From Iodobacter fluviatilis (GTDB lineage Bacteria > Pseudomonadota > Gammaproteobacteria > Burkholderiales > Chitinibacteraceae): 64,000 nt of DNA. Position 1 is the first letter of the stretch; the number at the start of each line of letters is the position of its first letter. Made by a program: the position numbers and the translations under genes. Positions 25,755 through 35,467 of the stretch are shown here, piece after piece. The notes beneath the pieces are model-generated. The model did not search any database. It was not told where the DNA came from and was given only the letters and a program-made list of their open reading frames with translations. The stretch is from NCBI RefSeq assembly GCF_004194535.1, contig NZ_CP025781.1, positions 1,302,001 through 1,366,000 on the forward strand. Reading direction: 5' to 3'.

Positions 25755-26888
25755 ATGGATAAAATAAATATTTTATTTTCGGCCCAAGGCATGATCCCAC
25801 CACTCACGGGGATAGGCCGCTATGCAACCAGCTTATCTAGGGCGATGCAGCAATTTGAAACAGATATTGACCTAAATTACTATCAATTTGGCCGTGTTAG
25901 CAAAAAAACCAATAATGAGTATCTACTTTCTAAGCTAAGAAATTTCGTGAATCGATTTCCAGCATTAAAATGCTATCTTAGAAAAAAATATCATAGCAAT
26001 CGTGGTGCACACACCATTAAGAATAAAAACTATATCTATCACGAACCTAATTACATTCCAACGGTATTACAATACCCATATTTAGTAACCGTTCACGACT
26101 TATCCCATATTATTAACCCAGAATGGCACCCAATCGAAAGAGTTCGCTTTTTAAATGATCACCTCCCTATCACACTAGAAAAGGCAGAAGCCATCTTTGT
26201 GGTATCGAAATCAGTACAAAAAGAGCTGATCAATTGGATGCCCGAGGTAACAAATAAACTACACATCACCTATAACGGCGTAGACCATAATAAGTTTTCG
26301 CCTGAATCTTACAATAGCCAAATATTAAAAAAATATAATCTACCAAGCAAAGACTACTTTCTATTTTTGGGCACCATTGAGCCTAGAAAAAAAATTGAAG
26401 ACCTATTACTAGCCTATCAAATGCTAGTTCAAAACAAAAAAACCACACTTCCATTAATTATTATTGGCGGAGCTGGCTGGAAGTGTGAAGATCTATTAAA
26501 CAGAATAAAAAAGAGTAAGAATGTTCATTGGCTACAATATGTAACTGAAGAAGACTTGCCCGCCCTTTTGGCTGGCGCACGCTGCATGGTCTATCCATCG
26601 GCTTATGAAGGCTTTGGTTTACCCGTATTAGAATCAATGAGCGTGGGTACGCCGGTGATTACCACCGCAGGCGGAGCGATCCAAGAAATTGGTGGAGCCG
26701 CCCCCTTTTATTTTAATAACGGTGATATAGAGGGCTTGGCAGAACATATGACCAATCTAGCCCTCAACCCTGAATGCGCTAGCGATCACATCACCGAAGG
26801 GCTAATTAGATCAAATTACTTTACCTGGGATCGATGTGCCGCTAAAACTCTTAACACATATAGGGATGTATGGGCGAATCATTATTAA
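25755..26888 (+). CDS. glycosyltransferase family 4 (mannosyltransferase-like)
   Basis: A 377-residue GT-B glycosyltransferase. N-terminal acceptor domain: NILFSAQGMIPPLTGIGRYA, LVTVHDLSHIINPEWHP. The middle FVVSKSVQKELI and ITYNGVDHNKFSP mark the transition. C-terminal donor domain: FLFLGTIEPRKKIEDLLLAY, LPLIIIGGAGWKCEDL, VYPSAYEGFGLPVLESMSVG with the E-x7-E motif, then TPVITTAGGAIQEIGGAA. It is close to WbpY/WbdC-type mannosyltransferases acting on undecaprenyl-linked chains at the inner membrane face. Acceptor and sugar not provable. The next gene overlaps its end by 19 bp. Confidence 0.9.
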   Translation: MDKINILFSAQGMIPPLTGIGRYATSLSRAMQQFETDIDLNYYQFGRVSKKTNNEYLLSKLRNFVNRFPALKCYLRKKYHSNRGAHTIKNKNYIYHEPNYIPTVLQYPYLVTVHDLSHIINPEWHPIERVRFLNDHLPITLEKAEAIFVVSKSVQKELINWMPEVTNKLHITYNGVDHNKFSPESYNSQILKKYNLPSKDYFLFLGTIEPRKKIEDLLLAYQMLVQNKKTTLPLIIIGGAGWKCEDLLNRIKKSKNVHWLQYVTEEDLPALLAGARCMVYPSAYEGFGLPVLESMSVGTPVITTAGGAIQEIGGAAPFYFNNGDIEGLAEHMTNLALNPECASDHITEGLIRSNYFTWDRCAAKTLNTYRDVWANHY

Positions 26889-27202
26889 ATGGTGTATTAA
26901 TATCATCCACAATCATAACCATTATTGTGGGTTCATTTTATAATTTGCAACAATATTCTCCCGTTAAAAATGATAAAGTTATCCATTTTATTGCTTACTT
27001 TTTTCTTAGTCTACTCATAGCACCTTATTTTACCTACACAAAAACATTTATCATTTTATTTTTAATGGGAACAAGTATTGAAATATTGCAACCATTAACA
27101 GGTAGAAAATGTTGTATTTATGACCAGCTAGCCAACACCACCGGTATTATTTCCTCAATGACATTACTCTACGTATGGGGGGCTTTTTTTGGAAATCATT
27201 AA
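26870..27202 (+). CDS. VanZ-like small membrane protein
   Basis: A 110-residue membrane protein with four hydrophobic segments. The VanZ hallmark DKVIHFIAYFFLSLL is at ~38-52 and IEILQPLTGR at ~76-85, followed by DQLANTTGI. VanZ-like proteins occur in polysaccharide loci, but their biochemical role there is not established. Overlaps the preceding glycosyltransferase gene by 19 bp and the following ABC permease gene by 14 bp, so translation is probably coupled. Confidence 0.8.
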   Translation: MGESLLNGVLISSTIITIIVGSFYNLQQYSPVKNDKVIHFIAYFFLSLLIAPYFTYTKTFIILFLMGTSIEILQPLTGRKCCIYDQLANTTGIISSMTLLYVWGAFFGNH

Positions 27203-27977
27203 AAGAATACTCGCCGGCCGCTGGCTATTGCATGCAATGGTAAGTAGAGAAATTAAATCAAGATATAGTGGGTCATTACTTGGTATATTTTGGCTGTTTT
27301 TTGCACCTGTATTAATGATACTCACCTATAGCTTAGTTTTTGCAGATTTAATGAAATCTCGTTTGCCAGGTATAAATAGTCATTACGCTTATACAATGTA
27401 TTTAACCAGCGGCATGCTAGTTTGGCAGTATTTTTCCGAAATTATAGCCAAAGGTAAATTATTTTTAGTTGAAAATGCAGGCCTACTTAGAAAAAATAAA
27501 ATTTCAAAGATAATCCCACTACTATCAGTAGTAGTCATTGCGCTTGTTAATAGTTTAGTCTTAGCGGGGTTTTATTTTATATTTTTAATTATACTAGGAT
27601 CATTCAGCTTTGAAATTATAGCGGTTTATATTTTACAAATAGCCGTGATTACCCTGTTTGCTTTTAGTTTATCTGGGCTACTGGCACTTGCCCATGCCTA
27701 TATTAGAGATGTAGGGCAATTTGTTGATGCCATTATGCAGTTATTATTTTGGGCAACCCCAATAGTCTATGCTCCACAAATTTTACCTACATGGGCCGCA
27801 AATTATATTTATCTCAACCCCGTTTACTGGGTTTCGCAATTAGGGCAACAGGTTATACTTGGCTGGCCAATTGCATGGAATTGGCTATTTTACGCACTCA
27901 TCCTTTCCGTAACTTTATTTTTAATATTTTATATATTTTATTCTAAAAACATTCAAAAAATCATGGATGATCTATAA
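27189..27977 (+). CDS. wzm: O-antigen/polysaccharide ABC transporter permease (Wzm type)
   Basis: A 262-residue ABC-2 type permease with six predicted membrane helices. The N-terminus REIKSRYSGSLLGIFWLFF and PVLMILTYSLVFADLM are typical for Wzm/KpsM relatives. The LYFW-type segment INPVYWVSQLGQ-like (here LNPVYWVSQLGQQVI) is near 215. Start is a TTG at 27189 inside the VanZ-like gene, since no ATG fits the conserved N-terminus. It forms the membrane channel that flips the finished undecaprenyl-linked glycan together with the ATPase gene that follows 2 bp later. Confidence 0.92.
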   Translation: MEIIKRILAGRWLLHAMVSREIKSRYSGSLLGIFWLFFAPVLMILTYSLVFADLMKSRLPGINSHYAYTMYLTSGMLVWQYFSEIIAKGKLFLVENAGLLRKNKISKIIPLLSVVVIALVNSLVLAGFYFIFLIILGSFSFEIIAVYILQIAVITLFAFSLSGLLALAHAYIRDVGQFVDAIMQLLFWATPIVYAPQILPTWAANYIYLNPVYWVSQLGQQVILGWPIAWNWLFYALILSVTLFLIFYIFYSKNIQKIMDDL

Positions 27978-27979
27978 GC

Positions 27980-29221
27980 ATGGCCTTGATCTCTGTTGAA
28001 AATGTATCCAAAGTTTTTAGCATATATCCACTACGTCGTCATAAGCTGCAAGCTTTGCTAGGCATAGATGCTAGTCGGCACTGCATTAATAAATGGGCAC
28101 TTAAAGAAATATCTTTCTCTATAGAAGCAGGCGAATCTATTGCGATTGTTGGCCGCAATGGTTCTGGAAAAAGCACTTTGCTCAAGCTTATTTGCCAAAC
28201 GCTTAGCCCAAGCGAAGGCCTTATTACAGTAAATGGCAGAATTGGTGCCTTATTAGAGCTTGGTATCGGCTTTCATGAGGAATTGAGTGGTAGAGAAAAT
28301 GTTTATATCTCTGGCCAACTACTCGGTATGAGCCGGCATGAAATAGACCAGCACATTGATAGCATCATTGGCTTTTCAGAGCTTGCAGAATATATTGATA
28401 TTCAATTAAAAAAATATTCAAGTGGAATGCAAATGCGTTTGGCATTTAGCGTAGCAACCGCCGTTAGGCCAGAAATACTGATTGTGGATGAAGCGCTTTC
28501 TGTAGGGGATGCTTATTTCCAGCATAAATGTTTTGATAAAATAAAAGCATTTCAGGCTCTTGGTACTTCGCTTTTATTTGTATCGCACGACCCACTCGCG
28601 GTCAAAACACTTTGTGATCGAGCTATTTTATTAGATAAGGGAAAGATGCTTGCCGACGATAGCCCAGCTGCCATTCTTGATTACTATAATGCACTAATTT
28701 CAAATAGCGAAAATAATAAAATATGTATCGATGAAGGGGTTAGATCAGGGACGGGTGAAGCCAAGCTTCTTGCTGTTGACGTATATAAAGACAATGAAAA
28801 AATTCAGGCAGTTCTTTCTGGCAGTAAAATACAAATACATGTAACTTATCAAGTAGTACAAAAAATACCAGATTTAACTATTGGATTTTTAATTAAAGAT
28901 AGAGTGGGCAATGAAGTGTTTGGATCAAATACATTTTTAATGCAGAAAAAACCACCTCTTAAGCAAGGTGAGAAATTTCAAATAATTTTTGAACTTGCAG
29001 ATTTTAGACTAGCTGCTGGCAGCTATAACTTGAGTATTGCATTACACTCCTCCTATCACCATTTAATTAAAAACTATGATTGGTGGGATCATGCCGCCAC
29101 CATTACTGTCATTTCTGATGAAGTATTTGCGGGAGTAGTAAGGCTTGATGCGGCTTATTTAGATGGCAGCCCCATAGAGCTGAGTTTGCAAAGTTGCATT
29201 GAATCTGAAAACAATGAGTAA
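27980..29221 (+). CDS. wzt: O-antigen ABC transporter ATP-binding protein with glycan-binding domain (Wzt type)
   Basis: A 413-residue protein. ABC ATPase domain at 1-235: Walker A GRNGSGKST (~60), signature YSSGMQMRLAF (~150), Walker B PEILIVDEAL, H-loop SHDPLAVK. Q-region GIGFHEELSGRENVY is of the Wzt/TagH type. From ~245 to the end is a beta-rich C-terminal domain (GTGEAKLLAVDVY, LTIGFLIKDRVGNEVFGSNT, GSYNLSIAL), as in Wzt proteins that read the terminal non-reducing modification of the chain before export. A methyltransferase gene downstream may supply such a cap. The stop overlaps the start of the next gene (ATGAGTAA). Confidence 0.95.
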   Translation: MALISVENVSKVFSIYPLRRHKLQALLGIDASRHCINKWALKEISFSIEAGESIAIVGRNGSGKSTLLKLICQTLSPSEGLITVNGRIGALLELGIGFHEELSGRENVYISGQLLGMSRHEIDQHIDSIIGFSELAEYIDIQLKKYSSGMQMRLAFSVATAVRPEILIVDEALSVGDAYFQHKCFDKIKAFQALGTSLLFVSHDPLAVKTLCDRAILLDKGKMLADDSPAAILDYYNALISNSENNKICIDEGVRSGTGEAKLLAVDVYKDNEKIQAVLSGSKIQIHVTYQVVQKIPDLTIGFLIKDRVGNEVFGSNTFLMQKKPPLKQGEKFQIIFELADFRLAAGSYNLSIALHSSYHHLIKNYDWWDHAATITVISDEVFAGVVRLDAAYLDGSPIELSLQSCIESENNE

Positions 29222-30164
29222 AAGGTATAGGCCCATGCATAATCTAGATGCAATCATTAATCGTGTTCAATCTTATGCACTTAGCCAAAATACACAGCCA
29301 ACGCTATTGGCAGTTAACAAAATAGATAGCACTGAAAGATATCAATTGCCATGGTTGCCACAATCATTAAGAGAACTAATTGCAATTGGTAACCCACATT
29401 TATTTATATTTTTTTCATACCAAGTTATTTTAGGTAGAGCGCCAGATACAGAAGGCGCACGTAATTACCATGATTTAATATCATCAGGCAGACTCAGTTT
29501 ACGTAAATTTGCATTACAAATGTTATGCAGCACTGAATCTAAACATCACGATCATTTATTAAAAACAAACCGGCTGGACCGCTATATTATTGCGCTTGAA
29601 AATAAAATACTAACCATATGGGGTGGCCGCCGTGGCGCAGGCCTAGTTGGTCGTATACACGATCAGCTCATTAAAATAAGCAGCATGAATACAGCCACGA
29701 TTCAGCATAGTGCAATACTAGCCAAACAAAGCCACGATTTAGAAATCATCAATAAAAAAATAGCATATACCGTAAATCAGCAGCTAATTAATATAGAGAG
29801 CAATCTTACAGCTTCACTAAATAATGCAAATCAAGAATTAAACGATCAATACAATAAATTATTCGAGCAGAAAATACAAAATGCTCATGACGTAAGAGAT
29901 TTTGTGCGCGGCAGCATTAAGCAGCAAACTGATGGTCTTAACAATATCATTGATAGTTTTTCTGAAACCCTAAATATAAGCCAAGAGAAGATCAAGCAAG
30001 AACTGGCACATAATTTATCTGCTATTAATAAATCACTTGTCGATACAGAGGAAAAAATGCTCTTTATCAGTAATGGTATGATTAATAATGGTAAAACAGC
30101 GCTCTATTTAAACGAACAAATTTTAAAAAAAAATGGCAGGGAATCCGCAACCTGCTACTTATGA
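29214..30164 (+). CDS. DUF4214/coiled-coil protein, probably the N-terminal part of a methyltransferase fusion
   Basis: About 316 residues. Residues ~60-110 (FFSYQVILGRAPDTEGARNY, LRKFALQMLCSTE) match DUF4214, a small domain common in polysaccharide-modifying proteins. Residues ~150-300 are Asn/Gln/Ile-rich and strongly coiled-coil (QQLINIESNLTASLNNANQE, IKQELAHNLSAINKSL). The end ..QILKKNGRESATCYL runs over an A9 tract (30125-30133), and the methyltransferase frame begins at that tract. Removing one A gives a continuous coiled-coil/methyltransferase protein, the usual architecture of chain-length-determining or capping methyltransferases. Start ATG at 29214 overlaps the Wzt stop; ATG at 29235 is an alternative. 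Confidence 0.75.
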   Translation: MSKRYRPMHNLDAIINRVQSYALSQNTQPTLLAVNKIDSTERYQLPWLPQSLRELIAIGNPHLFIFFSYQVILGRAPDTEGARNYHDLISSGRLSLRKFALQMLCSTESKHHDHLLKTNRLDRYIIALENKILTIWGGRRGAGLVGRIHDQLIKISSMNTATIQHSAILAKQSHDLEIINKKIAYTVNQQLINIESNLTASLNNANQELNDQYNKLFEQKIQNAHDVRDFVRGSIKQQTDGLNNIIDSFSETLNISQEKIKQELAHNLSAINKSLVDTEEKMLFISNGMINNGKTALYLNEQILKKNGRESATCYL

Positions 30165-30861
30165 AATACCCCTTCACGTAGAAGATATCGAGGTGGATGC
30201 CTACTACCTTGCATTTGAAGCAAAGTTTCGTGGCCCAGAAGATGAAATCACTGGAAAACTAGAAAAATATACGCCGTATGTAGAAGATATATTAAGGACC
30301 AGCCAACTCCCTTTATTAGATATAGGTATGGGCCGTGGCGAGTGGATTAAATTACTGAACACAAAAGGTTTAAAAGCCCAAGGTGTAGATCAAAGTGAAG
30401 AAATGATTCGCCATTGTCGTGAGCAAAATTTATCTGTAGTACATGCGGATGCACTAGATTATTTATCTAATCTAAAAGAGAAATCAATTGGTGCTATTAG
30501 CTCATTTCATGTTGTAGAGCATTTGCCATTTGAAATACTATTTCGGTTATTGAAAGAAGCCTATCGAGTATTAAGCCCTGGTGGTATCCTTATTTTAGAA
30601 ACGCCTAATCCAGAAAATGTGTTAGTAGGCAGCCATACCTTCTATCATGATTTTAGCCATAAAAATCCAGTAACTCCAAATAGTCTACAGTTTTTAGCTG
30701 AATATCATGGATTTAAAGACTGCGAAATACTACGTTTAAATCCTTATCCAGAGTCAGCTAAAGTACCAGGTAATGATTTACTCACCGAGCGGGTAAATGG
30801 CCATCTATGTGGGCCACAAGATTATGCACTGATTGCTAAACGCGCTGGAAATAAGCAATGA
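30133..30861 (+). CDS. SAM-dependent methyltransferase (class I)
   Basis: A 242-residue Rossmann methyltransferase. The lead-in VDAYYLAFEAKFRGPEDEI is typical of methyltransferases in O-antigen loci. Motif I is LPLLDIGMGRGEWIKLL (~57-73), motif II GVDQSEEMI, motif III NLSVVHADALDYL, motif IV ISSFHVVEHLP and the post-motif SPGGILILETPNPEN. The ATG at 30133 sits in the A9 tract shared with the upstream gene and has no separate ribosome-binding site, which supports a fused or slippage-coupled product. A chain-capping role with the Wzt C-terminal domain is inference from context. Its stop overlaps the next start (ATGA). Confidence 0.88.
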   Translation: MAGNPQPATYEIPLHVEDIEVDAYYLAFEAKFRGPEDEITGKLEKYTPYVEDILRTSQLPLLDIGMGRGEWIKLLNTKGLKAQGVDQSEEMIRHCREQNLSVVHADALDYLSNLKEKSIGAISSFHVVEHLPFEILFRLLKEAYRVLSPGGILILETPNPENVLVGSHTFYHDFSHKNPVTPNSLQFLAEYHGFKDCEILRLNPYPESAKVPGNDLLTERVNGHLCGPQDYALIAKRAGNKQ

Positions 30862-31885
30862 ACATCATGCTTGCCGCAAATATCACGCCTTTTTTGCACG
30901 GCGGAGCGGATTACCATATTCAAGGCACCGCAGATGCATTAATAAATGCAGGCTGTAAAGTAGAAACACTACGCCTCCCCTTTACTTTTCAGCCCGAGCA
31001 ACCCATTCTTGATTTAATGCAATGGTGTAATAAATTAAATTTAAATCAACCCAATGGATATAGGGTTGATCGATTAATTAGCCTACAATTTCCATGCTAT
31101 GGCATTGAGCACAATTGCCATACCGCTTGGATTATGCACCAGCACCGCGCCGTATATGAGCTTTACTCACCACAAAATAGCAACCCTCAGCTCGCCCAGC
31201 TTAAAGATGCCATTATAGAGTTTGATCAATATGCATTGAGCCACTGCACCCAGCGTTTTGCTAACTCTAAACGCGTTGCAGAGCGCCTTTATCAATACAA
31301 TGATTTAAAAGCCCAGCCACTCTACCATCCCCCCCCGCTTATCAAGCATTTCATCGTGCAGAAGATTTAGGCTATATTTTTTGCCCCAGTAGAATAGAAG
31401 CTCTAAAGCGCCAAGATTTATTAATCAAAGCACTTGCACTGGCTCCTAAATCTTTACCTATTGTGATTGCAGGTGCTGGCGGACAATCGGAATCACTTAA
31501 ACAATTAATTAATCAGCTAGGCTTATACGAAAGAGTGAGAATGCTAGGCGCAATTAGCGAAGCCGAGAAAATAGCCTATTACGCCCACTGTACCGCTGTA
31601 TTCTTTGCTCCTTTCGATGAAGATTATGGCTATATCACCCATGAGGCCATGCTTTCCGGCAAGCCAGTAATTACCTGCACCGATTCTGGTGGGCCATTAG
31701 AGTTTATTGAGCACAGCCATACCGGCTGGATTATCCCCCCCAATCCTCAGTCCATAGCAGAGGTATTAAACTGGATTGCAGAGCACCCAAGTCAGACACT
31801 AGAAATGGGTAAAACCGCAAAAGCAGCATGGCCTAAATTAGGCATAAGCTGGAATAACGTAGTCAGCAAATTACTGGAGAGCTAA
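30858..31885 (+). pseudogene. glycosyltransferase family 4, frameshifted in a C8 tract
   Basis: The N-terminal half is open from 30858 to 31370 (NIMLAANITPFLHGGADYHI, GTADALINAGCKVETLRLPF). The C-terminal half is in another frame, from about 31337 to 31885 (AYQAFHRAEDLGYIFCPSRI, LKRQDLLIKALALAPKSLPI, VFFAPFDEDYGYITHEAMLS, KPVITCTDSGGPLEFI). The shift lies in eight C at 31329-31336; nine (or six) C would join them as ..YHPPPAYQAF. Both GT-B halves are otherwise complete and conserved, which argues for a recent or reversible change or a base-calling error. The ATG overlaps the methyltransferase stop; the next gene starts directly after the TAA. Confidence 0.85.
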
Positions 31886-34310
31886 TTGAAAGTCGCTATT
31901 GTTGCCCCAAGCGGAGTGCCCTTTGTGTGGGGCGGTGCTGAAAACATTTGGAAAGGCCTGTGGCTGACATTAAATCAGCAGGAAAACATTACGGCTGAGC
32001 TGATTAAATTACCCAGCCCGGAGCATGATTTTTGGGCCATTATTCAAAGCTATCAAAATTTTGCTGAACTCGATTTAAATCACTTTGATTTAGTCATTAG
32101 TACTAAATATCCAGCATGGATGATTGCCCATCCTCGGCATATTCTATTTATGCAACACACGCTGCGCGGCTTATACGATACTTATCCAACAAATTTAACA
32201 AAAAATATTAACCATTTGGCACAAAAATTACCTGCCCTATACCGCCAGCTAAGTATAAAAAAACCAAACAGAACCCATCTTATCGAATTCTTTGCAGAAT
32301 TAAAACGCATTAAAGAATTACAAATCCTGAGCCCGCAAGATATTACTCTGCCCGGCCCGCTATTACGTGCAATTATTCATTTTCTTGATGCTGTCGCCTT
32401 AGCTCCTGGGCAAATTTTTCGCTATACAGCGATTGCCCATGAAGTTGCCAATCGCAAAGAATACTTTCCTGATGGTATTAAACCTGATGTGCTTTACCAC
32501 CCAAGCTCGCTACCACAAGCTGGGGTTATAGCGGATACGCAAATTCCCCCGGCCATTTTTACCGCCAGCCGGCTCGATACACCTAAAAGAATTGATTTAC
32601 TCATTAAAGCCTACTGTAAATCGGGGGTTAAAACGCCTTTAAGAATTGCAGGTACAGGCCCACAAGGTACTGAATTACAAAAACTAATCCCCCCAATGCT
32701 GCAATTACCCTGCTTGGGCATATATCCGAGCAGCAATTAGCGCAAGAATATGCCAATGCTATTTTTGTGCCTTTCATTCCCGAGCACGAAGACTTTGGCC
32801 TAATTAGTTATGAGGCCATGATTGCAGGAAAAGCTGTATTAAGCTGCACAGATAGCGGAGGCGCCACAGAATTAATCAGACATATGGAAAACGGCCTTAT
32901 TATAGAACCAGATTGTGATGAAATCGCAAAAGCAATTAAACAACTTTGCGAAAACCCATCACTTAGCTATCAGCTTGGCCAACAAGCGCATAACGCGGTT
33001 AAAGATATAAACTGGCCAACATTAGCGAAAGAGCTTTTAAATGTAAACGTACCATATCAGCCCAAAATATTGGTACTCAATACCTATCCCATCTACCCCG
33101 TTATCAGCGGTGGGCAGGCACGGCTTTATCATTTGTATTCAGAGCTATCAATGCTTGGCTATTCGGTAGAGATACTTAACTTAGACTTTAATACCAGAAT
33201 CATTAAAAGCAGAAACTTAAATGAGAACTTTATTGAAGTCTTAATACCGGTAGGCAATGAATTTAGAAAAAAACTAAGCGCAGAAGAAAAAAGATTAAAT
33301 ATATCCTGCGTTGATTGGCTAGCAGCCGCACATCCTGAGTTATTACCAGAATGGCAAACCGAGATTAAACGCCGTGCCCCATGGGCCAGCGTGGTTATCT
33401 GCAGCCATCCTTATGCATATCCGGCAATGATACAGGCTGGCGTTAAGCAATGGCTCTATGAAGCGCATAATGTAGAAGCCGACCTGAAGGCACAAATATA
33501 TCAGCAGCACCCTAATGAAGCGCAAAAAATCAAAGAATTAGAATTCCAATGTGCCATGGGCGCGCTTCATATAATTTGCTGCAGCAATGAAGACAGCCAG
33601 CGTATGCAAGCCCTGTATCAAATCCCTGATCATCAATTCAGCGTAATTGCCAATGGCGCTGACACTCAAAATATTAAGTATTTAGACCAAGCAGGTCGCA
33701 AAGAAATACGCATGCAAATGGGGCTAGAATCCACAAATAATATATCCCTCTTTATGGGCAGCAATCACGGCCCCAATTTAGAAGCTGTAGAGAAAATATT
33801 GATCGCCGCAGCACAAGATATATCCCTGCAATATATTATTTTAGGCAGTGTAGCCGATGCATTTAAGCAACGTAAAATACCCAATAATGTGCGTTTTTTA
33901 GGCGTAGTCAGCCAAGCAGAAAAACAACTCTGGTTACAAATCACCTCCATCGGACTCAACCCAATGCTAAATGGTTCTGGATCTAATTTAAAACTCATTG
34001 AATATGCAGCGGCAGGGCTGCCAATTATTAGTACTGAGTTTGGGGTGAGGGGACGAGGTTTGAGACTGGGGTGCATTATATAAAGATAAAAAATATAACC
34101 GACACAATAAAGAACACACTAACGCTAACAGATATACAATTAGATAAAATAACAAGAAAAACTGCAGAATATATAAAAAATGAACTATCTTGGCAAAGTT
34201 TGGCAGAAAGATACCACAAAGAAATTAAAACTGGCATACATACGGTAAAAAGCAAAGAGGAAAGCATCTTGCCTTCCCCTTCTCTTCCAATATCAAGCTT
34301 GCTTTACTAA
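31886..34310 (+). pseudogene. two-domain glycosyltransferase, frameshifted twice
   Basis: The intended product is ~800 residues with two GT-B units in tandem. Unit 1 begins at a TTG at 31886 right after the upstream stop with GGAGAG as ribosome-binding site: VAIVAPSGVPFVWGGAENIW .. IFTASRLDTPKRIDLLIKAY. It continues after a shift at 32689-32694 (C6; one more C restores ..LIPPNAAITLLGHISEQQ) into EHEDFGLISYEAMIAGKAVL. Unit 2 follows: ILVLNTYPIYPVISGGQARL .. LYEAHNVEADLKAQ .. GSNHGPNLEAVEKI .. SGSNLKLIEYAAAGLPII. A second shift at 34049-34052 (G4; one more G gives EFGVRGTRFETGVHYI) leads into the last ~75 residues, ending at 34310. The open pieces are 31886-32740, 32767-34083 and 34071-34310. 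The end overlaps the convergent gene by 4 bp. Confidence 0.85.
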
Positions 34311-35404
34311 CTATCTTTGTTAATTACCATCCATTGTGGAATTTTAAAATTAACAATCATTTTATACAGCAAAATATAACTGGCAATAAACAATAAAACA
34401 AAGCCTAATAAAATATACGGGCTCTCCCAAAATATAACTGCTGGAATAGCCGCAAAAGATGATAGAGCCCATAAATATGGCGCAGTTAAAGCATTACGCT
34501 GCACTTTATAACGCGCCACATCTTCACCTAATTGCAAACGCACTACTCGCCTATAAATAAGCGTGTGCAAATGGATGCCATCAGGCAAACCAGGAGAAAC
34601 ACCTTTTACAAATTTACGACGATAAATAGTAAATAGCGTTTCAAATACTGGGTAAATACAAAGCAAGAACGGAAACCAAATAGAAACACTAGGATGCCTT
34701 GCCATCAGCAATACGGATAATTCTGCCACCATAAAGCCAACAAAATACGCCCCACCATCACCTAAAAAGATTAACCCTCTGGGGTAATTCCAAAGTAAAA
34801 ACCCAAAACAGGCACCAATCATGCCCATATTAGCAATTACCAAAAACCAATCACCTAAAGCAAATGAAACATAAGCCAGCCCAGAAAAAATCATAATTGC
34901 CACAACGGCAGATAAACCATTAAAACCATCAATAATATTAAAAGCATTTGCCACGCCCGCCACTGCAAACATGGTAAAAAGCAATGAAACAACAGTAAAT
35001 TGCATAATTAGATCAATATAAGGCACATCTAAACGAACAATACCTGCACCCAATAAAAAGTATCCTAATAAAGCCGCCAGCATGGTTAAACCCAGCCGCA
35101 TTAACACCCCTACTTTTTTAGTTAAATCCTCAATCAGCCCCCCTAAAAAAGCAGGCAAACTAGCCACAATCAACATAGCAAACTGCGGAAACCAATGAGT
35201 CTCTTTAATCGCCCCAGCCAATAAAACCGCGAGCATCCCCATCATGATAGAAAGCCCACCAATCCGCGGTACCGAATGAGAATGAAACTTCTGCACCCCA
35301 CCTAAATCATGATCACCAGAGATATGGCTATGCAAGTGATCAAAACGGATCACGAGCATGGTGACGATGACGGAGGTTAGGAATGCTAATACAAGATAAA
35401 GCAT
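34307..35404 (-). CDS. WecA/MraY-like undecaprenyl-phosphate sugar-1-phosphate transferase
   Basis: About 365 residues with ten or more hydrophobic segments. Family motifs: PRIGGLSIMMGML (~45-57), GLIEDLTKKVGVLMRL (~90-105), AFNIIDGFNGLSAVVAI (~155-171, with the Asp pair), FLGDGGAYFVGFMVAEL (~215-231) and PDGIHLHTLIYRR (~275-287), the cytoplasmic loop with the family His residues. It would move HexNAc-1-P or a related sugar phosphate onto undecaprenyl phosphate, starting the repeat unit of the Wzx/Wzy glycan. The frame opens at a TTG (35416), but the ATG at 35404 is preferred. It is the last gene of the minus-strand set that starts at 45784. Confidence 0.9.
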   Translation of the reverse strand: MLYLVLAFLTSVIVTMLVIRFDHLHSHISGDHDLGGVQKFHSHSVPRIGGLSIMMGMLAVLLAGAIKETHWFPQFAMLIVASLPAFLGGLIEDLTKKVGVLMRLGLTMLAALLGYFLLGAGIVRLDVPYIDLIMQFTVVSLLFTMFAVAGVANAFNIIDGFNGLSAVVAIMIFSGLAYVSFALGDWFLVIANMGMIGACFGFLLWNYPRGLIFLGDGGAYFVGFMVAELSVLLMARHPSVSIWFPFLLCIYPVFETLFTIYRRKFVKGVSPGLPDGIHLHTLIYRRVVRLQLGEDVARYKVQRNALTAPYLWALSSFAAIPAVIFWESPYILLGFVLLFIASYILLYKMIVNFKIPQWMVINKDS

Positions 35405-35467
35405 GGATGTGCCCAAGTTAAGATTTACTACTTAAAGTATAAAGCCTTTTTATAGAATATTTTAATA

